Assembly (NCBI GenBank): GCA_900547965.1
Contig: URJE01000009.1
Coordinates: 1-31,810, forward strand
From: an uncultured Eggerthella sp.
GTDB taxonomy: Bacteria > Actinomycetota > Coriobacteriia > Coriobacteriales > Eggerthellaceae
Direction of reading: 5' to 3'
Length of the DNA: 31,810 bases
Part shown: piece by piece, positions 1-8,842 of the stretch
Layout: every line of letters starts with the position of its first letter
Numbering within the stretch: the stretch's first letter is position 1
The notes under the pieces: generated by a model
The model's database searches: none
The model's input: only the letters and a program-made list of their open reading frames with translations
What the model was told of the DNA's origin: nothing
Program-made: the position numbers and the translations under genes

Positions 1-685
1 AGGGGTCATCCCCGGCGGCTCGCGTGGCCGCGCAGCCTGCCGCATTCAATTCCATCATCGAATCAATAACGGGCCTCGTTTCGGCTTCGGTGATCTGATC
101 GATTTTTACTGCAGCGCTCATGATGCCGGTACCCAAGGGTTTGGTGAGATACAGGACGTCACCGGGGCAGGCTCCTTCGTTGCGCACAATAGCATCGGGG
201 GCAACCGTACCGAATACCGAGAGGCCATACTTTGGTTCAGTGTCGTCGATGGTGTGGCCACCGGAAACGAAGGCCCCCGCTTCCGCTACGGCATCCGCTC
301 CACCTTGGAGGATAGCCGCTGCGACATCGGTTCCAAGCGAGCAATCGAGCGCCAGCAAGTTCAGGGCAACATGAGGCTGAGCGCCCATGGCGAATACGTC
401 CGAGAGGGCATTGGCTGCCGCAACGCGTCCAAATTCGTAAGGATCATCTACCACGGGAGTGAAGAAGTCGACAGTGAGCACAGCCGCCAAACTGTCATTG
501 AGCTGCCAAACGGCGCAATCGTCGCTGGTTTCGAATCCAAGCAATAGGTTGCTAGCTGCGGGTGGTGCACCTGCAGGATGGAGGGAAGAAAGTATTTCCT
601 TGAGATCGCCCGGACCCCACTTTGCAGCTCAACCGCCTTTTGAAGTTAGCTGCGTGAGGCGTATGCGCTCTTCTTTCTCGCTCAT
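1..685 (-). CDS. selD: Selenophosphate synthase SelD, selenocysteine-containing, 3' end cut by window
   Basis: Makes selenophosphate from selenide and ATP, the selenium donor for Sec-tRNA synthesis. Read on the minus strand, the ATG at 685-683 follows AAGGAGG six bases upstream. The protein begins MSEKEERIRLTQLTSKGG and then has an in-frame TGA at 631-629 (codon 19), followed by AAKWGPGDL. This matches the SelD N-terminus, where the catalytic residue is Cys or Sec followed by a conserved Lys, so the TGA is read as Sec19. The frame stays open to base 1 with SelD-like segments such as the DDCAVWQLND and GGHTIDDTEPKYG stretches. About 228 codons are visible; the remainder lies outside. The gene is divergent from fdhA, whose product needs selenium. 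I could not draw a canonical SECIS hairpin just after this UGA, so the Sec call rests on homology and the open frame. Confidence 0.9.
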
Positions 686-942
686 GTTCCCTCCTTATGA
701 CGGTATTCCAGTATATCAGGTCAAGCGATTCGGGATTATTCTTCCATGACGCAAACGTTGGCTTTTACCTGGTATTTTGAGTTATTTTCAGTTGAGAATG
801 ATTTAAAAAATATAACCGTTTATCGAGATTTTGCAGAATCGCGTCTTTTTTCGAGATGGTCGATCCTAGGAGCTCCGATACGATACGCCTGTAGAGCCCT
901 GCCCAAACGGCAGGGAAGGATAGCAATCGAAAGGAGTGGGAA
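686..942. promoter_or_regulatory. Divergent selD/fdhA control region
   Basis: This 257-base non-coding stretch separates the oppositely oriented selD and fdhA. It contains an AT-rich block at about 775-840 where promoters would be expected, but no convincing -35/-10 pair. The sequence TAACCGTTTATCG at 813-825 almost repeats a motif found beside the ModE-like gene. A perfect 7-bp hairpin (CCCTGCC 897-903, GGCAGGG 909-915, loop CAAAC) lies just before the fdhA ribosome site AAGGAG at 931-936. It lacks a U-tract, so it is a leader hairpin rather than a terminator. Confidence 0.5.
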
Positions 943-3900
943 ATGGAGCTGTCGCGCAGAAGCTTCTTCAAGGCTGCCGGTGCCGCATTCGCAACCAGCA
1001 TGGCCTTCGAGTTTATGCAGCCTTCACCGGCTTTGGCAGTGGAATCCTCCTCCGAGTGGAAGCTCGTTAACACCGAAGAGTACACGAACATCTGCTGCTA
1101 CTGCGCAGGTGGTTGTGGTTCCCTTTGCTCGGTGCGTGATGGTGAGCTCATCAACTTGGAAGGCGATCCCGATCATCCCATCAATCAGGGTGGTTTGTGC
1201 CCCAAGGGTGCAACGATGTTCCAGCTGCGTAACGTCGTAAACCCCGAAACCCATGAAATCGAAAAGAGCAAGGTTCGTCAGACCAAGCCATTGGTTCGCC
1301 GTCCTTTCTCGAAGAAGTGGGAGCCCATTACGTGGGAACAGGCAATTCAGGAAATTGCCCGCAAAACCAAGGAAACCCGTGATGCTGGTTTCGTCGAAAC
1401 TGAAGAAGTTAAGGGAAAGACCCTTACCGTGAACCGCTGCGAAAGCATTGCCAGCTTGGGCGGTTCTCAGCAGAACTCCGAAGAAGAGTACCTCATCCTT
1501 AAGATGATGAGAGCGCTTGGTATCGTGGCAATCGATAACCAAGCCCGTGTTTGACACGGCCCCACCGTCGCCGGTCTGGCGGCATCATTTGGTCGCGGCT
1601 CAATGACTACTCATTGGTGCGACATGCAAAACACCGATGTCATTATGAACATCGGATCCAATTCTGTTGAAAACCACCCCGTTAGCGCCAAGTGGCTACA
1701 TAAAGCTCACGATAAGGGCGCAAAGTGGATGGTTGTCGACCCCCGCTATACTCGTACTGCAGAGCAGGCAGACATCTATTGCCCCATCCGCAGCGGCACG
1801 GATATCGCGTTCTATGGCGGTCTGTACAAGTACATCATCGATAACCTGATCGAGCCTGGCTTGGCGGAGTACACCCGTACGGGCAAGAACCCCGATAACT
1901 ACAACTTCGAATACCTGATCAACTACACCAACGCTTCCTACATTCTTATGGAGGAATTCGAATTCGACCCCGAAACGGGTCTGTTCAGCGGTTGGGATGC
2001 TGAAAAGGAAACCTACGACGCTCATTCTTGGCATTACGAGACCGACCACGAGGAGCCTTGGGATACCTCCGAATCTGGTGCGTATGCATGGTCGGTAAAG
2101 CCTGGCGTACCTGGGTTTGACAAGCCGGTTCTTACCGTTCCCAAGAAGGATGCCACGCTTCAGCATGAGCGCTGCGTATACCAGAAGTTCAAGGAACATT
2201 ACTCTCGCTACGACATGGATACCGTTTGCCGTGTATGCGGCATGGACAAAGAAGACCTCGAGTTGGTGTACTCCACTTGGGCAACCTCTTGTGCTCCTGG
2301 CAAGGCGGGTACCATTCTGTATGCACTGGGCCAGACCCAGCACACCTATGGCGCTCAGAATACTCGTTCTATGTCGGTTCTCCAGTTGCTCTCTGGCAAC
2401 ATCGGTGTTCCTGGCGGCGGCGTCTGCGCATTGCGCGGCGAGCCCAATGTTCAGGGCGCAACCGACATGGGCATGCTGGTAAACGAGCAGCCTGCATACT
2501 TGAAGTGGTCGAACACCACTGATCGCGATACTTTGGCCCACTGGCTTTCCAGCCAGACCTATTCCGATGGCTATTACACCAATAAGCCTAAGTTCATGGT
2601 GAGCCAGCTGAAGGAATGGTATGGCGAAAACGCAACCGTGGAAAACGATTACGGTTACGATTGGTGGCCAAAGGTTCCCAGCCACGATGGCTCGGACTGG
2701 TCCGAGATGTCCTCCTTCGAGAAGATGAAGGAAGGTACCATGAAGGGCTACTACGCATGGGGCATGAACCCCTGCCACAGTGCGCCCAACTCCGGTAACG
2801 TTCGTCGCTCTATGGCAAACTGCGATTGGGTTGTAGTTGTTGACCAGGTAATCACCGAAACCGCTTCCTTCTGGGATGCGCCCGACATGAACGCCGAGGA
2901 AATCGGCACCACGTGCTACTTCCTGCCTTGTGCTCTTATTTATGAAAAGCCGGGTACCATCCTCAACTCCGGTCGCTGGATTCAGTGGCGTCAGCAGGCA
3001 GTTGAGCCTTGGGACGAGGCAAAGCCCGACTACGAGATCTGTGATCTCCTGTGGAGGGAAATCTGCCGCCTGTACAAGGAAGAGGGCGGCGCTAACCCCG
3101 ATCCTATTCTGAAGATGAAGTGGGACTACTATGTTGATGGCAAGATCGATCCCCGTCCTGTTGCTTGGGCTCTGAATGGCTACAAGCTGGAAGGCTCCGA
3201 TTGGTCTCAGGGCTTTGAATCGAACGCAGACGGCGCAACGCTCGCAAAGGGCAGCATCAACCTGCTTCCTGGTTATGCGAAGTTGGAGGCTGACGGTTCT
3301 ACTGCATGCGGTATGTGGATCTACTCCGGCTTCTATGCCAACAACGATGCTCCGCTTTCTGCTGAAAGCCAGCCCGTTTACAAGCGCAACAACGTGGACA
3401 CTTCAGGTTTGGGTCTGTACTCCGACTGGGCTTACGCTTGGCCGAACAACCGCCGCGTCATCTACAACCGCGCTTCTGCAGACCTTCAGGGTCAGCCTTG
3501 GGCGGAAGACAAGGCGTTGGTCAAGTGGGACTTGAACGAAAAGAAGTGGGTAACTGGCTATAAGGCAGGCATGGATATCCCCGACTTTGCAGCTACCAAG
3601 GCTCTGCCCGACGGCACCACCCAGCAGATCGAGCCCAACAACAAGGCGTTCTTCATGCTGTGGGAGCAAAACGGCCGACTTGAAAGCTACGGCATGGTGG
3701 ATGGCCCGCTGCCCGAGCATTACGAGCCCTTCGAAACCCCGCTTTCCGAGAATTTGCTCAATGGCCGCTTGAACAGCCCCTGTTATCTGGGCCGTCCCGA
3801 CGATGAGGGCAAGAAGGGTCTTGGAACCAAGTACTCCGACGAGTCCACGCGTCGTGCAACGGCAGACGAGTTCCCCTATGTTGCCACTACGTACTCTGTT

Positions 3901-4275
3901 ACGGAACATTGGCAGACGGGTGCTCAGACGCGCGCTTGCCCGGCACTTGTTGAGGCTATGCCTGGTGACATGATTGAGCTTTCGCCTGCTTTGGCGAAGG
4001 AGAAGGGCATCCAGACCGGCGACGATGTTCGTGTTTGGAACCGTCGTGCTTCTGTCGTGGTTACGGCAGTGGTTACGCCCCGTATCCGTCCGCTTACCGT
4101 CAATGGCAAGACCCAGCATTTGGTTGGCATGACCCACCACTATAGCTGGAGCAAGCTCTTCGGCCTTACTACTCATGGTGCGGTAAACGATTTGACGCCG
4201 AACGTCGGCGACCCGAATAGCCAGACGCCCGAATACAAAGCGTTCCTGGTTAACATCGAGAAGACTACGGTTTAG
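943..4275 (+). CDS. fdhA: Formate dehydrogenase major subunit FdhA/FdnG type, selenoprotein with Tat signal
   Basis: Catalytic molybdenum (or tungsten) bis-MGD subunit that oxidises formate to CO2 and passes electrons to FdhB. The reading frame runs 1111 codons; an in-frame TGA at 1552-1554 (codon 204) sits in the motif NQARV-U-HGPTVAGLA. This corresponds to the Sec site of E. coli FdnG, so the two open stretches on either side are one gene. The N-terminus has a twin-arginine signal (SRRSFFK, residues 4-10) and a hydrophobic segment ending in ALA, predicting export outside the membrane. A 4Fe-4S site is formed by C51, C54, C58 and C86. The C-terminus carries the MGD-binding domain ending near GDPNSQTPEYKAFLVNIEK, as in FdnG. 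AAGGAG at 931-936 supports the ATG at 943. fdhB follows after 16 bases. Length fits the family (about 1015 residues in E. coli, slightly longer here). Confidence 0.96.
1552..1592 (+). promoter_or_regulatory. Bacterial SECIS element for Sec204 of fdhA
   Basis: Directly downstream of the UGA is a stem CGCC (1569-1572) / GGCG (1578-1581) closing the apical loop GGTCT (1573-1577). The loop begins 18 bases after the UGA, the same spacing as in E. coli fdhF, and GGUCU is the loop sequence known to be bound by the selenocysteine elongation factor SelB. It directs insertion of selenocysteine rather than termination. Confidence 0.9.
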
Positions 4276-4291
4276 GAGGAGGTGACCCTAG

Positions 4292-5248
4292 ATGACTGAA
4301 ATGGCTATTTTGTTCGATTCGTCTCGCTGCACTGGCTGCAGGGGTTGCCAGGTTGCCTGCAAGTGCTGGAATGACTTGCCTAGTGAGCCCACCGCGGAAA
4401 ATCCTTATGATTCCGTGAATTGGGACGGTAAGTTCACCCATCCTGCCGACCTTAATTCCTGTACCCGCTTGATTATGACGTTCGAAGACTTTGAGGACGA
4501 GAAATCCCAGAAGCGCGTTGGCTGGGCGTTTGGTCGCCGCGCTTGTCAGCATTGCACCAATGCGGGCTGTGTAAACATGTGTCCCGCAGGTGCGCTGTAT
4601 AAGGACGAGGAGACCGGTATGGTCACCTACGACCAGGACAAGTGCATTGGTTGCCAGAACTGCTCGGCAGCTTGCCCATACGATGTTCCTCGCTACGAGG
4701 ACCGTGGCGGCAAGACCGTTATCAACAAATGCTCGGGCTGCGTCGATCGTATTGCCCAGGGTATGATGCCGGCATGTGTTACCACCTGCCAGCCTGGCGC
4801 CCTGCAGTTCGGCACGCGCGAGGAAATGATTGCGCTTGCAAACGAGCGCTTGCAGCTGTTGCGTGACCGTGGATACGAGGATGCTTGCATCTACGGCGAA
4901 AACGAGATGGACGGCCTGCACGTTATTCAGGTCTTGAAGCACGGCATGAAGCCCCATGGCGCAGTGGAGAATCCGCAGATTCCTCCTGCAGCCTTCCTCT
5001 CGGGCATCATGAAGCCCGTCACCGCTGTTGGCGCTGGCGCTACGGTTCTTGGCCTTGCTGCAATGTTCGGCCTTGCTGCTGGCTACAAGCGCGATACGCT
5101 GGTTTACAACGACGGCACCGGCGATACCATCAGCCTGGAAACGGGCGAGGTAACCAAGCAGGGCAACGGTCCTGATGAACGTACCGTGATGGAGGCCATT
5201 ACCGAGAACCTTCCCATTGGCAAGAAAGGGGGCGACGATCATGAGTAA
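4292..5248 (+). CDS. fdhB: Formate dehydrogenase iron-sulfur subunit (beta)
   Basis: Electron-transfer subunit carrying four 4Fe-4S clusters between the catalytic subunit and cytochrome b. Cysteine groups are visible at C13/C16/C19/C23, C85/C88/C93/C97, C118/C121/C124/C128 and C147/C150/C162/C166, the ferredoxin-type pattern of FdnH/FdoH/HybA proteins. A hydrophobic helix at about residues 241-264 should anchor the C-terminus in the membrane, as in FdnH. No signal peptide is present, so it probably travels with FdhA through Tat. The start is set by an excellent AGGAGGTGA at 4277-4285. The last 8 bases overlap fdhC. At 318 residues it is of normal family length. Confidence 0.95.
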   Translation: MTEMAILFDSSRCTGCRGCQVACKCWNDLPSEPTAENPYDSVNWDGKFTHPADLNSCTRLIMTFEDFEDEKSQKRVGWAFGRRACQHCTNAGCVNMCPAGALYKDEETGMVTYDQDKCIGCQNCSAACPYDVPRYEDRGGKTVINKCSGCVDRIAQGMMPACVTTCQPGALQFGTREEMIALANERLQLLRDRGYEDACIYGENEMDGLHVIQVLKHGMKPHGAVENPQIPPAAFLSGIMKPVTAVGAGATVLGLAAMFGLAAGYKRDTLVYNDGTGDTISLETGEVTKQGNGPDERTVMEAITENLPIGKKGGDDHE

Positions 5249-6017
5249 GCATGCTGAGTTCGACATCACGCCTGAAGAGCAGGCTGAAAATGAAGCGTTC
5301 CTGCGCGGACGCGAAGTTGCTGGTGAACGCTATATCAAGCGTCACTCCAAGCAGGCTCGTTGGACGCATGGCATCACCGTTAGCTGCTGTATGTGGTTGA
5401 TGCTCTCTGGCGCTTTCGTGTTTGCGCCTCCTCTGGCCGCCATGGTGGGTCCGGATGTGGTCTTCGCATTCCGTATGAGCCATCGTATCCTCGGCGTTGT
5501 GTTCGTATTGGTTCCCATCATCAGCGCCATTATGGCACCAGCTGGTGTGAAGCACATTATCCACAACAACATTTGCCATTGGACGGAAGACGACAAGAAG
5601 TGGATGATTCTGTTCCTGCCGTACCTGTTTATGGCCAAGTGGATTCACATGCCCGACCAGGACGAGCAGAAGTCTGGTCAGCGTGTGGCTGACGGCGCTT
5701 TGTTGATTTCCGGCATCATCATGGGTATTACGGGCGTGCTGCTCCTTCTGAACTCGACGATCTTGCCTATGGGCACGGGAGCGCATTCGTGGCTGCTGTT
5801 CTTCCACGACCTGTTCTTCTGCATCATGCTCATTTTCGCCCTTGCTCATATCTTCTTGGGCGCAGGCATCTTCCAGCCGTATCGCGGCATGTGGAAGGTA
5901 ATGTGGAAAGACGGTCTGATCTCCGAATCCGATGCGTTGTACCACTGGGGCCATTGGGCACGTGATGTCCTTAAGACCGACAACAACGTTATCCGCAAGA
6001 AGGACGACGAAAAATAG
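5241..6017 (+). CDS. fdhC: Formate dehydrogenase cytochrome b subunit (gamma)
   Basis: Membrane subunit expected to carry two b hemes and pass electrons from FdhB to menaquinone. The 258-residue protein has four hydrophobic spans (about 44-68, 78-98, 152-172 and 184-209). H43, H81, H189 and H203 are candidate heme ligands: their spacing (38 and 14) closely resembles the FdnI ligands. The ATG at 5241 is preferred over a TTG at 5217 because it has a purine-rich AAAGGGGG site 8-15 bases upstream and gives the usual 8-base coupling overlap with fdhB. The operon seems to end here at a hairpin terminator. Confidence 0.92.
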   Translation: MSKHAEFDITPEEQAENEAFLRGREVAGERYIKRHSKQARWTHGITVSCCMWLMLSGAFVFAPPLAAMVGPDVVFAFRMSHRILGVVFVLVPIISAIMAPAGVKHIIHNNICHWTEDDKKWMILFLPYLFMAKWIHMPDQDEQKSGQRVADGALLISGIIMGITGVLLLLNSTILPMGTGAHSWLLFFHDLFFCIMLIFALAHIFLGAGIFQPYRGMWKVMWKDGLISESDALYHWGHWARDVLKTDNNVIRKKDDEK

Positions 6018-6036
6018 CGGTTGTACATGGCCAATT

Positions 6037-6076
6037 AAAGATGCCGTTCCTCCTTTTGGTGGGGCGGCATCTTTCT
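6037..6076 (+). terminator. Terminator after fdhABC
   Basis: A perfect 10-bp stem, AAAGATGCCG (6037-6046) with CGGCATCTTT (6065-6074), encloses an 18-base loop rich in C/T then G. The trailing U-run is short, but the position right after fdhC fits a rho-independent terminator. Confidence 0.75.
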
Positions 6077-6167
6077 GCCAAGCTGTACCATTCAGGAGCA
6101 ATTTCTTGTTCCGTGTGCAGCGGAGATAGAGGCAAGTACCTATCCGGAAGCAACAAGGGGATGTGGA

Positions 6168-7064
6168 ATGAACCTTAAGTTTATTGATCGTGTAATCAAG
6201 GCAAATGAGGGCACTTTTTCCGAGGAAGACGTCAATCGTCTAAAGTACTTTTATGGCTTATGGGACGATATGGATCGCTGGTCGAAAGGCCCAACTACCG
6301 CCGAAAAGCACTATGCGGTTCCGTCGGCTGAGGAGTTGGAAGAAGCTTGGATGGCCGATCGCCCTGTGTTCTCGTTCGCCCCTCCGAAAATCCAGAAAAG
6401 TCGTTTTGCGGCGATATGCTATAGCCTTCGTGAATACGTTTGTGACGAGGGGGGATTGAGCGAAGAAGACGCCAAGGCGCTTCGTGAAGTCAATTTCCGT
6501 TCGTTGGTTGAGCAGGAAGATATGGAGCTTGCGGCAAGCGACCCCGAGGCATTTATTGGGGGATTGCTTTCCAGTGCTTATGAGCAGGAAATTCCCCCTG
6601 CCGCAGCTCATATGGTTGCTATGGTTGGCATGATGGCCTTGCGTGTTGATTTGGAGCTCGTGGCAAAAACTGTGGTAAAAGAGCAGCGCAAGATCAACAA
6701 AATGAACCATAATCCGCTTGCTTGCCCCGTGTGTGGAAGCGCACCCGCATTGGCTAAAGTTGGCGGTGAAAGCCCCACTGACGGTCGTGGCAGAACCTTA
6801 TATTGCCAGCAATGTGGAACCGAATGGGCGTTCGAGCGCATTCGCTGTGCCCGTTGCGGTTCGCAGAACCCTCAGCATCTTCATTACTTCAACGTTGAGG
6901 GCGATGATGCCCATCGCATCCATAAGTGCGACGAATGCAACGGCTATATTCGTACGGTGTTTGTCGAGGATGCTTTGCGCCCGTTCTCTTACGAGGTCGA
7001 GGAAGTAGTAACCGCAAAGCTTGATGCTATTGCCCGTGACCCAAAGTTCCAGACGCAAGAGTAG
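6168..7064 (+). CDS. fdhE: Formate dehydrogenase accessory protein FdhE
   Basis: Needed for assembly of respiratory formate dehydrogenases; proposed from E. coli work to act as an iron-binding rubredoxin-like chaperone on the catalytic subunit. The 298-residue protein has the FdhE layout: an alpha-helical N-terminal half, then four CxxC pairs at 186-189, 213-216, 227-230 and 254-257. AAGGGG at 6155-6160 supports the ATG at 6168. It is separated from fdhABC by the terminator above and has its own terminator, so it may be expressed independently. Assignment rests on the CPVCGSAP motif and the paired Cys pattern next to fdhABC. Confidence 0.93.
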   Translation: MNLKFIDRVIKANEGTFSEEDVNRLKYFYGLWDDMDRWSKGPTTAEKHYAVPSAEELEEAWMADRPVFSFAPPKIQKSRFAAICYSLREYVCDEGGLSEEDAKALREVNFRSLVEQEDMELAASDPEAFIGGLLSSAYEQEIPPAAAHMVAMVGMMALRVDLELVAKTVVKEQRKINKMNHNPLACPVCGSAPALAKVGGESPTDGRGRTLYCQQCGTEWAFERIRCARCGSQNPQHLHYFNVEGDDAHRIHKCDECNGYIRTVFVEDALRPFSYEVEEVVTAKLDAIARDPKFQTQE

Positions 7065-7082
7065 CATTGAAGCATAGACTTG

Positions 7083-7110
7083 AAGGCGACCATGAAGGTC
7101 GCCTTTTTTT
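7083..7110 (+). terminator. Terminator after fdhE
   Basis: Nine-base-pair stem AAGGCGACC (7083-7091) / GGTCGCCTT (7097-7105), loop ATGAA, running into seven consecutive T residues (7104-7110). A textbook rho-independent terminator. Confidence 0.93.
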
Positions 7111-7132
7111 GTTTGTCGGTAATTGGAGGACT

Positions 7133-8062
7133 GTGTTGATCAACCTGGCCGAAGAATGGCGAAAGCTCGATGGGCGCCGTCGCAAGCCTGACTCCCAAGA
7201 GCATTGGGACGAGCGCGCAAAATCGTTTTCATTCAAAGACACCCCCGATGCTTACCTGCAATCATTTATCTCGAAAGCTGGCATTACTGGCGAAGAAACC
7301 GTGCTTGATATGGGGTGTGGGACAGGTTCGCTTGCCGTTGCCCTTGCCTCTTTGGGCTGTTCGGTTGTTGCTGCCGATTTCAGCAAAGGGATGCTTGATC
7401 GACTGTGTTCGAAAGCTGCAGAGAAGGGAATGCTTCGGGAAGGGGGAGCATCTGAGCATGGTTCGGACGACTCTCCTGCTGGCGATGTTGGAGCATGTCC
7501 CTTGGAAGTTCAGGCAGGGAAGATCTTTCCTCTTCGCATGAGCTGGGAAGAGGATTGGACGAATTATGGCTTAGAGGAGGGCTCAGTCGATGTGGCAGTC
7601 GCATCGCGTTCGGTGATCACCCACGATTTGGAGGATTCGCTGCAGAAGCTTTCCGCCGTTGCTCGCGAAAGAGTATGCGTAACCGTCGGCACTGGCGTTT
7701 CTCCTCGTGTCGATATCCGTGTAGCCCATGCGATGGGTTTGGAGCTTGAGCGACACAATGATGCCTTGTTCGTGTTCGGCATTGCCTCCGACTTAGGCTA
7801 TGAGCCCACCGTTTCTTACATCCATTCACCCAGAGCTAAGTCTTATATTTCGCCTGATGAGGCATATTATTCTATGTTGAGAACAAGAGACTACCTTGCC
7901 GATACGGCTGATCAGGTCAGCGTTGAGGAAAGTGCTTGCCGTTTACGCAATTTCCTCGCTGACCATTTGGTTGAAATCGAGGAAGACGGCACTAAGCGTT
8001 GGACGCTTGACCAGCCACGAGTTGTTCCCTGGGCGTTCATCAGTTGGGATGTGCGTGTCTGA
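7133..8062 (+). CDS. Class I SAM-dependent methyltransferase of the formate dehydrogenase locus
   Basis: Predicted to transfer a methyl group from S-adenosylmethionine to an unknown substrate. Motif I, VLDMGCGTG, is at residues 57-65, followed by the acidic SAM-ribose residue in VVAADFSKGML, the usual Rossmann pattern. The upstream in-frame start at 7067 is rejected because it would place the fdhE terminator inside the gene. A GGAGG at 7125-7129 points to GTG 7133 (spacing 3) or TTG 7136 (spacing 6); the two differ by one residue. The gene lies between fdhE and an FmdE-family gene, so a role in maturation or regulation of a molybdenum enzyme is plausible but not shown. No closer family could be assigned by eye. 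Confidence 0.82.
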   Translation: MLINLAEEWRKLDGRRRKPDSQEHWDERAKSFSFKDTPDAYLQSFISKAGITGEETVLDMGCGTGSLAVALASLGCSVVAADFSKGMLDRLCSKAAEKGMLREGGASEHGSDDSPAGDVGACPLEVQAGKIFPLRMSWEEDWTNYGLEEGSVDVAVASRSVITHDLEDSLQKLSAVARERVCVTVGTGVSPRVDIRVAHAMGLELERHNDALFVFGIASDLGYEPTVSYIHSPRAKSYISPDEAYYSMLRTRDYLADTADQVSVEESACRLRNFLADHLVEIEEDGTKRWTLDQPRVVPWAFISWDVRV

Positions 8063-8090
8063 TTTCGCTTGTAGCCGGTGCTTCGGTGGG

Positions 8091-8122
8091 ATCCCTCTAT
8101 TCCGGGGAAGAGGGGTTGTTTG
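8091..8122 (+). terminator. Probable terminator after the methyltransferase gene
   Basis: ATCCCTCT (8091-8098) pairs with AGAGGGGT (8109-8116), including one G-U pair, with a 10-base loop. It is followed by TGTTTG, a modest U-rich tail. Confidence 0.6.
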
Positions 8123-8180
8123 ACCTAAAGCGGCCGAGATTATTGGTCGAATTAGCAATGAAACGCAGAAAGGATACTGC

Positions 8181-8726
8181 ATGAGGTCGTTTGAGGAAGA
8201 TCTGAGCCGTGCGATTGCTTTCCATGGTCATTTGTGCGGTGGTCAAATAACGGGTGTGCGTATGGCGCGTTATGCGTTGAAGCATTTTGGCATTGAGGAC
8301 CCCGATCATTACCGCGATCTGATCGTCTATGTAGAATGCGATCGTTGTCTTACGGATGCAATCATGGTGGTAACCGGGTGCCATCCCGGCAAACGCCGCA
8401 TGAAGGTGATGGATTTCGGCAAGCAGGCCGCCACGTTCTACGACTTGAATCGCAACGAGGCGATTCGATTGGTGAATGTGAGCGAAAAGTGCCCAAAGGG
8501 AGAAGACGCAAAAGCGTGGTTCGCTTCACGTACCGACGAAGATTTGTTCAGCGTCCAGAAGGTCGCGGTTAACTACACAAACCTCGATGCTCCGGGAAAG
8601 TCCCATTTCCATGAGGTTTGCGCAGTTTGCGGCGAAGAGGTTACCGATGGCCGTGAGGTCAATACGGGCTGCGGAAAGGTGATTTGTAGAAGCTGCGCCG
8701 GGCAGTCATATTACGAAGTGCTGTAG
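8181..8726 (+). CDS. FmdE-family protein with C-terminal zinc ribbon
   Basis: Member of the family named after formylmethanofuran dehydrogenase subunit E, often found near molybdenum or tungsten enzymes; the biochemical role is not settled. The N-terminal FmdE signature HGHLCGG is at residues 15-21. Further conserved Cys/His residues follow in VECDRCLTDA (52-60) and VVTGCHPGK (63-71). A small zinc-ribbon is formed by C147, C150, C169 and C172. The ATG at 8181 follows AGAAAGG about eight bases upstream. Being sited between formate dehydrogenase genes and moeA, it may handle metal or cofactor for FdhA; this is inference. Length (181) fits bacterial FmdE proteins with the extra zinc finger. Confidence 0.88.
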   Translation: MRSFEEDLSRAIAFHGHLCGGQITGVRMARYALKHFGIEDPDHYRDLIVYVECDRCLTDAIMVVTGCHPGKRRMKVMDFGKQAATFYDLNRNEAIRLVNVSEKCPKGEDAKAWFASRTDEDLFSVQKVAVNYTNLDAPGKSHFHEVCAVCGEEVTDGREVNTGCGKVICRSCAGQSYYEVL

Positions 8727-8842
8727 CCTTAGAGGAATGGACCGTTCTGTGCTCCCCAGCGCAGGGCTGTGACAATCGCGGGCTGTTGTGGCCAGAGATC
8801 TTTCCCTATTTCCTTTTGAAATCCCCTAACGAAAGGATTCTT

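Noticed and set aside
120..749. Plus-strand open frames in the first 750 bases
   Set aside because: They overlap selD on the other strand, whose family motifs and ribosome site are clear; the plus-strand frames have no recognisable motifs.
1696..2778. A 360-codon open frame on the minus strand inside fdhA
   Set aside because: It is antisense to conserved FdnG-type sequence and has no family features; it reflects codon bias of the real gene.
1603..4275. A separate gene beginning at the ATG at 1603
   Set aside because: The upstream frame is the same, the UGA has a SECIS, and the Sec-site motif spans the junction; it is the rest of fdhA.
4265..5269. A 334-codon minus-strand frame opposite fdhB
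   Set aside because: Antisense to four clear ferredoxin clusters; no ribosome site and no motifs.
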